NCBI RefSeq assembly: GCF_002101555.1
Contig: NZ_LQOL01000068.1
Span: 44,290-108,289 of the forward strand
From: Mycolicibacterium canariasense
Lineage (GTDB): Bacteria > Actinomycetota > Actinomycetes > Mycobacteriales > Mycobacteriaceae
Direction: 5' to 3'
Length of the DNA stretch: 64,000 nt
The notes beneath the pieces are model-generated. The model was not told the DNA's origin, made no database searches, and worked only from the letters and a program-made list of their open reading frames with translations. This document shows, in pieces, positions 1 to 8,095 of this stretch; within the stretch, counting starts at the first letter, position 1; the number at the start of each line of letters is the position of its first letter. The translations under genes were made by a program, and so were the position numbers.

Positions 1-2205
1 CCGGCCGCTCTCGTCCGGTTCGACGTTACGGATATCGAACGGCTGCAAGGGGTGGCGGGTCAGCACCGACACCGCGCCGGAGCAGGTGAGGTCCAAGGTG
101 TCGAGCAGTTCGGCGACCGGCACCGCGGGCGGGCGAATCTGCCCGGTGTATTCGTTCGCGCCGGTGTAGGTGATAACCAGTGTCTCGGTGGCGGCGCCGA
201 TCGCGTCCAGCAGCAATTGCCGGTCCTCCGAGCGGATGTCGCGCTCACCGGTCATCGGGTCGCGCGCCAGGATGTCGTCGCCGTCGACGGCGCCCAACCG
301 GGGGAACATGCCGTCGTCGAGCCCCAGCAGGCACACCACGCGATGCGGAACCGACCGCATCGGCACCATGGTGCACACCGTCAACGTGCCGGTGCGGAAG
401 TTGGCGCGGGTGGGCCGCCCGGCCAACCGCCGGTCCAGCAGCGCGCGAATATCGGTCAGCCGCAACAACGTGGCGCCATCGGCGGTGTCCAGAATGTCGG
501 TGAACTCCTGCTGCGCCTGTGCCCGCGGCCACTCCTCGTCGTCGTGGGCCAGCGCGTCGATGCCGTCGAGCAGTGCGTGCAACCAGTCGGCCAAGGGGCG
601 GGTGCCGCTGAGTGCGACGACGGTACGGTGCAGTTGATCGACGAATTCGGCGAAGCGGCCGGCCAGTTCGACGCGGTTGCTGCCCACGTCGTCCAGCGGC
701 AAGGTGGTGTCCAGCCAGGTTCGTGAATCATCGGAGAGCGCGACGCCCGCGAGCACCCGATCCAGTCCGAAACGCCAGGTGTTGTGCAGGAATTCGACAC
801 CGTAGGGGGCGCGGTGCTGCTGGTCGAAACCCCAGCGGATATTGGCCTCGCGTACCCAGGCGGTCACCGCGTCCAGGTCGTCATCGGTGAACCCGAACCG
901 CGCGCGCACCGGCGCGGTCGCGGCCAGGTTGAGCACCTCACTGGCGGTGGCGCGCCCGCCGGCGAGGGTCAGCAGTTGCGCGGCGACCGCGAGCAACGGA
1001 TTGGTCTGCACCAGTGCGCGATCGGCCAGCCGGACCCGTAACCGGTGTGCGGGGTGGGCGCCGTGCACCACCTCGCCCAGCCCGAAACCCGCCGAGATCA
1101 GCGGTGCGAACGTCTCGATATCCGGGCACATCACCAGGATGTCGCGCGGTTCCAGGGTGCGGTCGTCGGCGAGCAGACCCAACAGGACTTCGCGCAGCAC
1201 GTCGACCTGGCGGGCCGGGCCGTGGCAGGCGTGCACTTGCACGGACCGGTCGGTGGACCGGAACGTCCGGCCTTCGGGCCGCAGCCGGTCGGCGGCGATA
1301 TCGGACTGCAGCCAGCCCAGCAGCGTGTCGGGATACGTTGGGGCAGGTAGATACTCGTCTGATGCCGGGGTGGGCAGGGCGCGCTGCAGTTCCCGCAGAT
1401 CCCGGCCGAGGGTGGCCAGCAGTGGATGGCCGACGGCGCGATGACTCGTGTCCTCGCGGCGGGGGATGCGGGCTCCTTGGTCGGCGAGCGAATGCCACGC
1501 GCGGTCACTGGGATGGGGCAGCCACAGGTGCAGGTCGTGATGGGTGGACAGGGCGCCGAGCAGTTCGATCTCGGTGGCGGGCAATCGGGTGTGGCCGAAC
1601 AGCGACAGCCGCTGCGGTAGCCGATCCGATGGCGCTTCCCGCAGTCGTGCAAGGGTTTTCGTATGCCGGATATGCGGCGGGTCGGTGTTCATCCGGGCCA
1701 GCAGGGCCTGCCACAGCGGGGACTGCCAGGCCAGGTCGGCGTCCACGCCCGCCCAGTCGACGAGCAGCTCGGGGCGTTGGCGTGCGTAGGACGCGAACAG
1801 CCCGGCCAGCCTGCGCGCCACCGCGTACCGGCGGCCCTGCCGCAGCTCACGTTCCTCACCGGTCTCGAAGTGGCCCAGATGGGTGGCCAGGGTGGCGCAC
1901 CACGGCTGGTCCAGGTTCTCGTCGATGGTGGCCAGCAGTGGCCACACCAGTGCGTCGGGCGACCACGGATCACGCTGTGAGGTGCCGGTGAGCTCGGCGA
2001 TCAACGAGCGGGGGCTGCGGAACTGCACCCCGGCGCACACACCCAGCCGGTCCGACAGTCGTTGGCTGAGCCAGCGTTCCACACCCTTGGCGGGCACCAG
2101 GACCAGCTCCTGGGCGAACGGGTCGGGCAGTGGCTGCGACAGCAGCGCACCCAAGCCGTCGGCGAGCAGATCCGTGCGCTCGGCGCGGTGCAGGTGCAGG
2201 GCCAT
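1..2205 (-). CDS. recC: RecC subunit of RecBCD helicase-nuclease (3' end outside window)
   Basis: RecC is the non-catalytic scaffold that recognises Chi in the RecBCD double-strand-break enzyme. The reading frame is open from the ATG at 2205 to the window edge, 735 codons, so the protein is C-terminally cut here; the family is about 1,100 residues. The N-terminus (LADGLGALLSQPLPDPFAQE, then VPAKGVERWLSQRLSD) is the typical RecC opening, followed by the degenerate helicase-like core with PHRVVCLLGLDDGMFPR late in the visible part. In M. tuberculosis recC is followed by recB and recD on the same strand, so those genes should lie just to the left of the window. In mycobacteria RecBCD serves single-strand annealing rather than homologous recombination (established knowledge). 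Confidence 0.93.
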   Translation of the reverse strand, partial: MALHLHRAERTDLLADGLGALLSQPLPDPFAQELVLVPAKGVERWLSQRLSDRLGVCAGVQFRSPRSLIAELTGTSQRDPWSPDALVWPLLATIDENLDQPWCATLATHLGHFETGEERELRQGRRYAVARRLAGLFASYARQRPELLVDWAGVDADLAWQSPLWQALLARMNTDPPHIRHTKTLARLREAPSDRLPQRLSLFGHTRLPATEIELLGALSTHHDLHLWLPHPSDRAWHSLADQGARIPRREDTSHRAVGHPLLATLGRDLRELQRALPTPASDEYLPAPTYPDTLLGWLQSDIAADRLRPEGRTFRSTDRSVQVHACHGPARQVDVLREVLLGLLADDRTLEPRDILVMCPDIETFAPLISAGFGLGEVVHGAHPAHRLRVRLADRALVQTNPLLAVAAQLLTLAGGRATASEVLNLAATAPVRARFGFTDDDLDAVTAWVREANIRWGFDQQHRAPYGVEFLHNTWRFGLDRVLAGVALSDDSRTWLDTTLPLDDVGSNRVELAGRFAEFVDQLHRTVVALSGTRPLADWLHALLDGIDALAHDDEEWPRAQAQQEFTDILDTADGATLLRLTDIRALLDRRLAGRPTRANFRTGTLTVCTMVPMRSVPHRVVCLLGLDDGMFPRLGAVDGDDILARDPMTGERDIRSEDRQLLLDAIGAATETLVITYTGANEYTGQIRPPAVPVAELLDTLDLTCSGAVSVLTRHPLQPFDIRNVEPDESGR

Positions 2206-2254
2206 CGCGAGTCACGATAGTCACTCCCGGGCGGGGACCGGAGCACGTATCCGA

Positions 2255-2286
2255 ATGCCCGCCTCCGAGCGACTTTTCAGCGACAG
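2255..2286 (+). repeat. Interspersed repeat copy 1 (forward)
   Basis: One of four near-identical copies of a unit of about 31 bp containing CGACTTTTCAGCGAC. It lies just upstream of the recC start. Copies 1 and 2 differ from copies 3 and 4 mainly by CG versus GC in the middle of the unit. It reads MPASERLFSD in one frame, which creates spurious ORF extensions. Confidence 0.85.
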
Positions 2287-2334
2287 CTGATCATCGGGTC
2301 ACCGCCGCCGATTCGGGAGGAGGTACGTGGCGAT

Positions 2335-2365
2335 TGCCCGCCTCCGAGCGACTTTTCAGCGACAG
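2335..2365 (+). repeat. Interspersed repeat copy 2 (forward)
   Basis: Second forward copy, identical to copy 1 over the 31-base core and 79 bases downstream of it. It ends 37 bases before the start codon of the small gene at 2403, so it sits in that gene's upstream region. Confidence 0.85.
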
Positions 2366-2402
2366 TGACGAACTTGTCGGAGGCGCGTACGAACATGGCG
2401 GC

Positions 2403-2717
2403 ATGTCCACGTATCTGCGGGTCCGCGGTGTCGAGTTGCGATACCTGCTGACCTGGCTGCTCGCCCATGAAGGGCCGGCGACGGTGGCCGAACTGGTCGA
2501 CCGGCTGATGCGCTCCGGGTTCGACGTCGGCGGTCGACCGTCGAAGACGGTATCGGATGCGCTGCGCTGGGAGATGAGCCACGGCAGGGTGTGGCCCCGG
2601 GGTCGCGGCCGCTACAGCTTCGGCGAGATGCCGCGCGCCACCGAGTACCGGATCGAGAAGCGCGTACGGGCGCTGATTGCCCGCGTCGACGCGCTCGCCC
2701 GGGAACCGGCGCCCTGA
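2403..2717 (+). CDS. Small basic winged-helix-like protein of unknown function
   Basis: A 104-residue protein that I cannot assign to a named family. ATG 2403 is chosen over longer openings because upstream in-frame sequence runs through the repeat copies and looks non-coding. The N-terminal two thirds (LRYLLTWLLAHEGPATVAEL, then a helix with SKTVSDALRWEMSHGRV) reads like a winged helix-turn-helix, and RGRGRYSFGEMPR would form the wing; the C-terminus is an Arg/Ala-rich helix. A DNA-binding role is inference. The gene is flanked on both sides by inverted pairs of the same repeat and is a lone plus-strand gene among minus-strand neighbours, so it may be a transferred cassette. Confidence 0.7.
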   Translation: MSTYLRVRGVELRYLLTWLLAHEGPATVAELVDRLMRSGFDVGGRPSKTVSDALRWEMSHGRVWPRGRGRYSFGEMPRATEYRIEKRVRALIARVDALAREPAP

Positions 2718-2731
2718 CGACCATCCCGGGG

Positions 2732-2762
2732 TTGTCGCTGAAAAGTCGCTGCGAGGCGGGCA
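2732..2762 (-). repeat. Interspersed repeat copy 3 (inverted)
   Basis: Inverted relative to copies 1 and 2 and placed 14 bases after the stop of the small gene. It contains a perfect 7-bp direct repeat, GTCGCTG-AAAA-GTCGCTG. Confidence 0.85.
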
Positions 2763-2830
2763 TTGGCTACATCGGTGCGGGCGCCGAGACAGGCAGGCAG
2801 GCACGCAGGCGGGCGGGTGTGGGCGCTCGT

Positions 2831-2861
2831 CGTCGCTGAAAAGTCGCTGCGAGGCGGGCAT
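2831..2861 (-). repeat. Interspersed repeat copy 4 (inverted)
   Basis: Second inverted copy, same orientation and almost the same sequence as copy 3, 99 bases further on, and 30 bases from the 3' end of the crotonase gene. Confidence 0.85.
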
Positions 2862-2891
2862 CGCACACGCCCCACCCTCGGTCCGCCGCCG

Positions 2892-3611
2892 CTACTTCAG
2901 CGTGAGCGCGAACTCCTCGGGCAAGCCGTCGATACCGGCTCGAATGGCCTCGATGGCCGATGCGCGGGCCTTGGCCTTACTGGCCACGTGCGCCTTGAGG
3001 TTCAGGGTCGCGGCGTACTCGGCGGCCACCGCCTGCGCCCGGCCCAACACGTCGTCACGCTCGACGATCTCGTCGAGCCAGCCGGCCGCGATCGCGGCGT
3101 CGCCCGAGAAGGTGGCCGCCACCGACACGGCGCGGGAGAACGCGGCACGGGTCAGGCGCATTCGCATGATCTCGACGGCCGAGATCGGCAGCGTCATCCC
3201 GATCGCCACCTCGTTGGCCTGGCAGCGAGATTTCTCCGATCCCACCCGATGGTCCCCGCTGAGCAACAGGAACGAGCCCATGGCGATGGCCGGCCCGGTG
3301 GCCGCCATCACGATCGGCGCCGGGAAGCTCAAGGCCCGCACCGACAATTCGAATCCGGCGGTCAGCATCGCCAGCCCTGCGTCGGGGTCACCGGAGGCGA
3401 ACACGCTCAGTTCGAAGCCGCCGCTGAACACCCGCGAATTGCCGGCCAGCACCACGGCTTTCACGGTGCCCGCCGAGATATCGGCCTCCGCTTGATCCAG
3501 CGCGCCGTTGACGGTCGCCAGCATGGTGGGCGATAGCGCGTTGACCTTGCCGTCGTCCAACGTGATCGTCGCGACGGATTCGTTGACCGAGTAACTCACC
3601 GGGGTCGTCAT
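2892..3611 (-). CDS. Enoyl-CoA hydratase/isomerase (crotonase) family protein
   Basis: A 239-residue crotonase-fold protein, probably acting on an acyl-CoA in the cytoplasm. The fold signatures are the N-terminal VATITLDDGKVNALSPTML, the first oxyanion-hole segment VFSGGFELSVF and the second around GPAIAMGSFLLLSGDHRVG. The second catalytic Glu of hydratases is not obvious; the corresponding stretch reads NEVAIGMTLPISAVEI. The length suits a short crotonase. In M. tuberculosis echA3 occupies the same place next to recC and is the best candidate orthologue, but the acyl substrate is unknown. Confidence 0.87.
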   Translation of the reverse strand: MTTPVSYSVNESVATITLDDGKVNALSPTMLATVNGALDQAEADISAGTVKAVVLAGNSRVFSGGFELSVFASGDPDAGLAMLTAGFELSVRALSFPAPIVMAATGPAIAMGSFLLLSGDHRVGSEKSRCQANEVAIGMTLPISAVEIMRMRLTRAAFSRAVSVAATFSGDAAIAAGWLDEIVERDDVLGRAQAVAAEYAATLNLKAHVASKAKARASAIEAIRAGIDGLPEEFALTLK

Positions 3612-3621
3612 GGAGCGGATG

Positions 3622-4464
3622 TTACGGAGCGTGGTTGCGAATTCCGATGGCGGGGCTCGAGTGATGTCTGCCGCCGGTCCGCTTGTCGTCGATCCACGGG
3701 AAGTCGAGCTCGGTGGTCTGGTCGACCTGGCGGGTCCGCCAACGGTCCTGGGTTTCCCGCACCGCGCGGTTCATCCGGTCGATCTCGGCCCGGAACACCT
3801 CGGGGCGGGTCTCCTTGGATGCGTAGTGGAAGTAGGTGAGCAGGCTGCGCAGCAGTTCCAGCTTCTGCTTCTCCCGTTTGGCCAGATCGTGGTTGAGCAT
3901 CAGGTCGAGGCGTTGGGCCGGTGGCAGGCTCTCCCAGTCGAGCTGCACCGCCGACGTGTAGTGCTGCGGCTTGCCCTTCTCACCCGAGGCGCGGTCGCGG
4001 TAGGTCAGAGTGCCGTCGAAACGCGACCGGATCTCGCCGCCGAGTTGTTCCCGGCTGATCGCCGAATCCCAGACGGTTCGCCACTCCTGCCCGGGGGCCA
4101 GCTGTTTGAGTTCGCTGGGGAGCCGGAGTTCGGTGATGTCCGGCGGCCCGTCGTCGTAGGCGTCCTCGTAGTGGCCCACCGTCAGCGGGGTGGGGAAGTC
4201 GAACTCGATATCGTGCGCGGCGGACTTGCCGAAGTTACGCACCACCAACTCGATGACATGCCAGTCGGTGGCACTGGGCTCCATGTACATCACCACGTGG
4301 GGACGCAATTCATCCCTCTTGAGCTGCCGATTTCGTTTGACCACACGTGCCACGAAGACCAGGGCGAGGATCGCGAGGAGTAGCCCCGTCCACGCCGCGA
4401 TGGTTAACCAGGCTGCAGAGCCCAGGCCGGCCAGATCGGTCCATCGATCGCGAAACCACTCCAC
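3622..4464 (-). CDS. Membrane-anchored protein of unknown function
   Basis: About 280 residues from the GTG at 4464 (VEWFRDRWTDLAGLG). This start is chosen because it is close to the hydrophobic segment and follows a purine-rich GAGGGC; the frame is open further upstream into the neighbouring gene. One transmembrane helix lies near residues 14-38 (AAWLTIAAWTGLLLAILAL), followed by a basic KRNRQLKRDELRP stop-transfer and a mostly cytoplasmic domain with an immunoglobulin-like beta pattern (VVRNFGKSAAHDIEFDFP). The C-terminal third is charged and helical, with many Arg, Glu and Lys. No catalytic motif is visible. It is in the same orientation as the crotonase, 10 bases away, so they may be cotranscribed. 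Confidence 0.72.
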   Translation of the reverse strand: MEWFRDRWTDLAGLGSAAWLTIAAWTGLLLAILALVFVARVVKRNRQLKRDELRPHVVMYMEPSATDWHVIELVVRNFGKSAAHDIEFDFPTPLTVGHYEDAYDDGPPDITELRLPSELKQLAPGQEWRTVWDSAISREQLGGEIRSRFDGTLTYRDRASGEKGKPQHYTSAVQLDWESLPPAQRLDLMLNHDLAKREKQKLELLRSLLTYFHYASKETRPEVFRAEIDRMNRAVRETQDRWRTRQVDQTTELDFPWIDDKRTGGRHHSSPAIGIRNHAP

Positions 4465-4546
4465 AGCGCCCTCATCAGTTCGTCCGATTGCGCTCTGGAC
4501 AGTAGCGCTTAGCCAAGTGTCGCGTAAACAGCGACCTTCGGCATTG

Positions 4547-5422
4547 CTAGCTGGCGGCCGCCAGGGCCTGAGTGGCAATGGGCTGCCGCGGTACGCCCTG
4601 GACCAATCGCTCGGTCCGGTCCAGCCACTCGATGTCGGTCCACACCACTTCGGCGGGCAGTCGGCGCCAGTACGCCGGGTGCGTTCGCACATGCTGTTCG
4701 ACGCTGGCGTGCACGGCCGCGGCGTCCGGTAGCCGGCGCACTCCGCGGGCGCGCGAATCGTGCCGAGTGCCCGGCGAATGCACGGGATCGGTGCCGATCC
4801 GCAGCCCGGCGCGGGTGGCGCCGTCGAGCATCCAGTCCAGCGTGAGCGCGTCGGTCAGGATGCCGCGGTGTGTGCCGCGGAACCAGACCTCCTCGACACC
4901 CTGCACTCGTTGCAGCAGGGGCCCGCCGTCGATGGCGATCGCATGCCTGCCCTCGACCACCTCCACGGGTCCGGCGGTGCCGCGCGTTCTGGTGGCGTCC
5001 CATAAGCCGAGGAAGCGAACGGGCACCGCGATATCGGACTGCGCGGTCAACCCGGCAGCGACGGCCGCGATGGAGCGCCAGTCATCGCCGCTGCGCGGCG
5101 TGCGCGGTACGGCATAGGTGGCCAGCATGTAGTCGATCAATTCGCCGTCGAGCACGCCGATCGTGCCGAGTAGCCGGCTCAATGCCTGGGCACATGCCGC
5201 GCCGCGGCCGGCTCCGAACACGAAGATCTCATCGCCCGGCTGCCATGCCCGCACCAGATGCCGGTACCCCTCGGTGATAGCGATCCTGGCCTCGTCGGAT
5301 GCCGCCCGCCGGCGCCTCGGGACGTCGTGACACCAGATCGACTGCGTGTCGTCGAGCAGAGCGGACAGCGTGGTGACGAGGGAGGGCCGCCCTTCGTCGA
5401 AACACAGCACGATGTTCGTCAC
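4547..5422 (-). CDS. DUF2235-like alpha/beta-hydrolase-fold protein lacking the nucleophile
   Basis: A 291-residue protein from GTG 5422 (VTNIVLCFDEG), preferred because GGGGG lies at a good distance upstream; a GTG at 5446 would add eight residues. The layout follows DUF2235 (Tle1-type phospholipase) proteins: an N-terminal strand ending in FDEG, the elbow segment DEIFVFGAGRGAACAQA at about 65-80, then VRFLGLWDAT and the later VWFRGTHRGILTD. The expected G-x-S-x-G elbow is G-A-G-R-G, so the serine nucleophile is missing. A position-matched M. tuberculosis protein is Rv0633c. Function unknown; classic serine hydrolase activity is unlikely. Confidence 0.75.
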   Translation of the reverse strand: MTNIVLCFDEGRPSLVTTLSALLDDTQSIWCHDVPRRRRAASDEARIAITEGYRHLVRAWQPGDEIFVFGAGRGAACAQALSRLLGTIGVLDGELIDYMLATYAVPRTPRSGDDWRSIAAVAAGLTAQSDIAVPVRFLGLWDATRTRGTAGPVEVVEGRHAIAIDGGPLLQRVQGVEEVWFRGTHRGILTDALTLDWMLDGATRAGLRIGTDPVHSPGTRHDSRARGVRRLPDAAAVHASVEQHVRTHPAYWRRLPAEVVWTDIEWLDRTERLVQGVPRQPIATQALAAAS

Positions 5423-5633
5423 AGCAACCCCCGACGGATCCGCCACAAGCGAAACTACCGATCAATTTCTGCCAACGCGGCCGGCTGGGTGCCGGTCCGC
5501 GAATCCACCGAAAACCGCCCCTTGCTCGACGAAATCCGGCCCGGCAAGGCTACCGTGCAACGGAATCAGTCGTCTGTCCGTTGTTTGACGGACATTTCCC
5601 TACCCGATCTGCGTTGCGGGTGTCGAAGTGTGG

Positions 5634-6638
5634 CTAACTCAACGGCAGAACGGCGCCGGCGCTGGACAGGTCGCCGTGCACCTGCAGTGATTCCGGCACG
5701 GTCCCGGGCGGGACATCGAAGGCGATGGAGACGTCCGCGGGCTCACCCGGGTACACCACCGTCGAGGTGCCACCGAGATAGAAGGTGGCCTCGGTTTCCG
5801 GGGTGTAGGTCTGGCCGCCGGCGGTGAGGACCTGCTGGTCGGCCACGAACGCGGCGGGCGTCTGACCGTTGTTGGTCAGCGTCAGATGCACGACGACGAA
5901 CTCACCCGTCGCCGTCTTGGTCAGCTGATCGTTGTCCGGGGCGACCACCGTGGGCCCGATGTCGATGCCGTTGGTGGTGAAGGTGACGTCACCGTCGACC
6001 GCCTGACCGGCGACCGGTGCGGCGGTTTCCGCCGGTGTCGCGGTCTCCGATGGGCTCGACGCCGTGGTGGACTCGGTGCTGGACGGCTCGCTCGACGCGG
6101 TACCGGGCAGGCTCAGCTGGCTGGATTCCGGCTTGTGGATCACGAACGCGAACACCAGGACCGCGACCAGGGCGACGAGCAGCACTCCCACCGCAGCGAG
6201 GTAGCCCTTGAGCAACGTGCCGTTGCCGGCGGTCGGGTCGGCCGGCGGCGGGGTATAGGGCGGGGCAGGGGTATAGGTGGGGACGACGGTCGTGGCCGGT
6301 TCGGGCCGCGGTACTTCGACGGTCTCCTGCTCGGTGGCAGCTGTCGGCTCGGCCGGTTCGGGTGCCGGGTCGGCCTGCGGAACCTGGACGACGGAGGTCG
6401 GCTGCTCGCTGGCGGCCTCGTCCCACGACGGCATTTCCATATCCGTCGGCCACGGCGGCAGCTCCGACGGCCACGACGACGACGGCTCCTGGGCCGGTGG
6501 CGCCGGTTCCGGTGCCGGCGCCGGTGGCTGCTGCGCGGGCGCCTGGTGCTCGGTCCACGCCGTGCCATCCCAATACCGTTGACCACCCGTTCCGTCGGGG
6601 TCGGGGTACCAGCCGGCGGGGGTCGGCGGTGTCGTCAT
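5634..6638 (-). CDS. DUF2510/DUF4352 single-pass membrane protein
   Basis: A 334-residue protein. The N-terminus is a DUF2510 module (PAGWYPDPDGTGGQRYWDG), typical of actinobacterial membrane proteins. A Pro/Ala/Glu-rich disordered stretch of about 110 residues follows, then one transmembrane helix (GYLAAVGVLLVALVAVLVFA), a Ser/Thr-rich linker and an extracellular immunoglobulin-like DUF4352 domain (FVVVHLTLTNNGQTPAAFVA). The topology implied is N-terminus inside and C-terminal domain outside. No enzyme motif is seen. The 187 bases between this gene and the DUF2235 gene contain nothing I can name. Confidence 0.85.
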   Translation of the reverse strand: MTTPPTPAGWYPDPDGTGGQRYWDGTAWTEHQAPAQQPPAPAPEPAPPAQEPSSSWPSELPPWPTDMEMPSWDEAASEQPTSVVQVPQADPAPEPAEPTAATEQETVEVPRPEPATTVVPTYTPAPPYTPPPADPTAGNGTLLKGYLAAVGVLLVALVAVLVFAFVIHKPESSQLSLPGTASSEPSSTESTTASSPSETATPAETAAPVAGQAVDGDVTFTTNGIDIGPTVVAPDNDQLTKTATGEFVVVHLTLTNNGQTPAAFVADQQVLTAGGQTYTPETEATFYLGGTSTVVYPGEPADVSIAFDVPPGTVPESLQVHGDLSSAGAVLPLS

Positions 6639-6742
6639 CGCAGGGCTTCCTCCCCATCACGCGCCGCAAGGGGCGCTGTGACCCCGCACAATAGCCGAGC
6701 CCGGATAACGCCGCGCGGCTTTGTCCGGCCGCGTCGGCCAGG

Positions 6743-7456
6743 TCAGCCGCCCATCAGCAGGCGCCACTGGTCCAGGTCGCGCGCCCGGTAGACGTAGTTG
6801 GAACGCTTGACCGCCGACAGCGGAGCGCTCGGATCGCTGGAGTACCAGTGGCCGGGAAACACCGTCGGGTCCCCGGACAACGCCGCCAGCGCCTGCAGGC
6901 TGCGGAACATGTCGTCGACGTCGCCGCCGGGAAAATCGGTCCGGCCGCACCCCTCCAGGAACAGCGTGTCACCGGCGACCAGCCGCCCGTCGAGCAGGAA
7001 GCACTGGCTGCCGGGAGTGTGGCCGGGGGTGTGCAGCAATTCGATCTCGATATCGCCGATGGCCACCTTGTCCCCGTGCCGGTGTCCGGTCAGTTCGCTC
7101 GGCGCGATACCCGTGACCCGCGAAACCCATTCGGTCTCATGGGCATTGACGTGAACCGGCACGCTGACCCGCTCCAGTAGTTCGGCCAGTCCCTTCAACT
7201 CGAAGCCCATCATCGATCCGCCGACGTGGTCGGGATGGTGATGCGACACCAGCACGCCCGACAGGTGCATCCCGTCGGCTTCCAGTGCGTCCACCAGATC
7301 ACCGGCCGCGTACGCCGGATCCACCACCACCGCGTCGCCCGTCTCGCGGTCGCCGATCAGGTAGGCGAAGTTGCGCATCTGCTCGGCGATCATGTCGCCG
7401 GCGGCGAAATCGCGGCCGGACAGCAACTGGCGGAAGTACAGGCGGTCTTCAGGCAT
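6743..7456 (-). CDS. Metallo-beta-lactamase-fold hydrolase, glyoxalase II-like
   Basis: A 237-residue protein from ATG 7456; an upstream extension to 7540 is rejected because it is Arg/Pro-rich and non-conserved in character. The metal site is complete: SHHHPDHVGG, then HTPGH, the bridging Asp in GRLVAGDTLFLEGCGR, and the final His in VFPGHWYSS. The position corresponds to Rv0634c, annotated as a glyoxalase II. The likely reaction is thioester hydrolysis, but mycobacteria use mycothiol rather than glutathione, so the natural substrate is open. Confidence 0.88.
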   Translation of the reverse strand: MPEDRLYFRQLLSGRDFAAGDMIAEQMRNFAYLIGDRETGDAVVVDPAYAAGDLVDALEADGMHLSGVLVSHHHPDHVGGSMMGFELKGLAELLERVSVPVHVNAHETEWVSRVTGIAPSELTGHRHGDKVAIGDIEIELLHTPGHTPGSQCFLLDGRLVAGDTLFLEGCGRTDFPGGDVDDMFRSLQALAALSGDPTVFPGHWYSSDPSAPLSAVKRSNYVYRARDLDQWRLLMGG

Positions 7457-7517
7457 GGGCACAGCGTAGGGCGCGGGCCGGGGGACGGGGAGACGCCTGC
7501 GGTGACGGCTCCGGCCG

Positions 7518-7576
7518 CCGAGACTGAGGCCAGGTACCAAAAACCCGGCGCGCGGAGTCCCTGGCTTCAGTCTCGG
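7518..7576. repeat. Long inverted repeat upstream of the tRNA operon
   Basis: Arms 7518-7534 and 7560-7576 are 17 bases each and pair throughout except for one G-T position, around a 25-base loop. It lies between the divergent glyoxalase II-like gene and tRNA-Thr and is not followed by a T-run. Function unknown. Confidence 0.7.
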
Positions 7577-7646
7577 TGTTGCAGCCGGGCGGAACCCGGC
7601 CGCAAGGGGTCTTCACGGGCCGGCGGAAGCCGATTACGCTGCCGTT

Positions 7647-7676
7647 TTGGCGACTGAATCAGCGAGAATGTACCCT
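7647..7676 (+). promoter_or_regulatory. Predicted sigmaA-type promoter of the tRNA-Thr operon
   Basis: TTGGCG at 7647-7652, an 18-base spacer, and TACCCT at 7671-7676, 31 bases before the tRNA. The same architecture (TTGGCC-18-TACTCT) precedes rplJ. Prediction from sequence only. Confidence 0.5.
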
Positions 7677-7707
7677 CTTTAAGGCCCACGGGCCGCAAGC
7701 AGTGCAC

Positions 7708-7780
7708 GCCCCCTTAGCTCAGTCGGCAGAGCGTTTCCATGGTAAGGAAAAGGTCAACGGTTCGATTCCGTTAGGGGGCT
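7708..7780 (+). tRNA. tRNA-Thr (GGT)
   Basis: A full cloverleaf of 73 bases: acceptor GCCCCCT pairs with AGGGGGC, D stem GCTC/GAGC, anticodon stem TTTCC/GGAAA around loop ATGGTAA with anticodon GGT, and a T arm with TTCGATT. The CCA end is not encoded. It heads the tRNA-Thr, tRNA-Met, rpmG, hadABC cluster. Confidence 0.96.
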
Positions 7781-7819
7781 CGGTGGACGCCAGGCGGATC
7801 GCCGCCTTCGTCTAATCGG

Positions 7820-7893
7820 GGCGGTGTAGCTCAGCTGGTTAGAGCGCACGACTCATAATCGTGAGGTCGGGAGATCGAGCCTCCCCACCGCTA
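7820..7893 (+). tRNA. tRNA-Met (CAT), elongator type
   Basis: A 74-base cloverleaf with anticodon stem CACGA/TCGTG and loop CTCATAA (anticodon CAT). The first acceptor pair is G-U, not the mispaired end of initiator tRNA, and the anticodon stem lacks the three G-C pairs of initiators, so this is an elongator. A lysidine-modified tRNA-Ile cannot be excluded by sequence alone. CCA is not encoded. Confidence 0.93.
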
Positions 7894-7918
7894 CAGGCAA
7901 CAACGAGAGGCAACTGAC

Positions 7919-8086
7919 GTGGCGTCGAGTACCGACGTACGGCCGAAGATCACTTTGGCCTGCGAGGTGTGCAAGCACCGCAACTACATCACCAAGAAGA
8001 ACCGGCGTAACGACCCGGACCGGCTGGAGATCAAGAAGTTCTGCCCGAACTGTGGTCACCACCAGCCGCACAAAGAGTCCCGCTGA
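7919..8086 (+). CDS. rpmG: 50S ribosomal protein L33 (zinc-binding form)
   Basis: A 55-residue protein of the large ribosomal subunit. GTG 7919 is preceded by GAGAGG at 7905-7910. Two CxxC pairs (LACEVCKHRNY and KFCPNCGHHQPH) mark the C+ zinc-ribbon form, corresponding to RpmG2 of M. tuberculosis. It is encoded 25 bases after tRNA-Met and just before hadA, so ribosome biogenesis and mycolic acid dehydration genes share a transcript. Confidence 0.97.
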   Translation: MASSTDVRPKITLACEVCKHRNYITKKNRRNDPDRLEIKKFCPNCGHHQPHKESR

Positions 8087-8095
8087 TCCTTCGCC

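Noticed and set aside
2130..2402. N-terminal extension of the 104-residue gene.
   Set aside because: The extension overlaps the recC 5' end and both forward repeats and reads Arg/Pro-rich sequence.
7576..7815. A 79-codon plus-strand frame over the tRNA-Thr region.
   Set aside because: It runs through the promoter and the tRNA gene; the tRNA cloverleaf accounts for the conservation. A similar frame in M. tuberculosis may be equally spurious.
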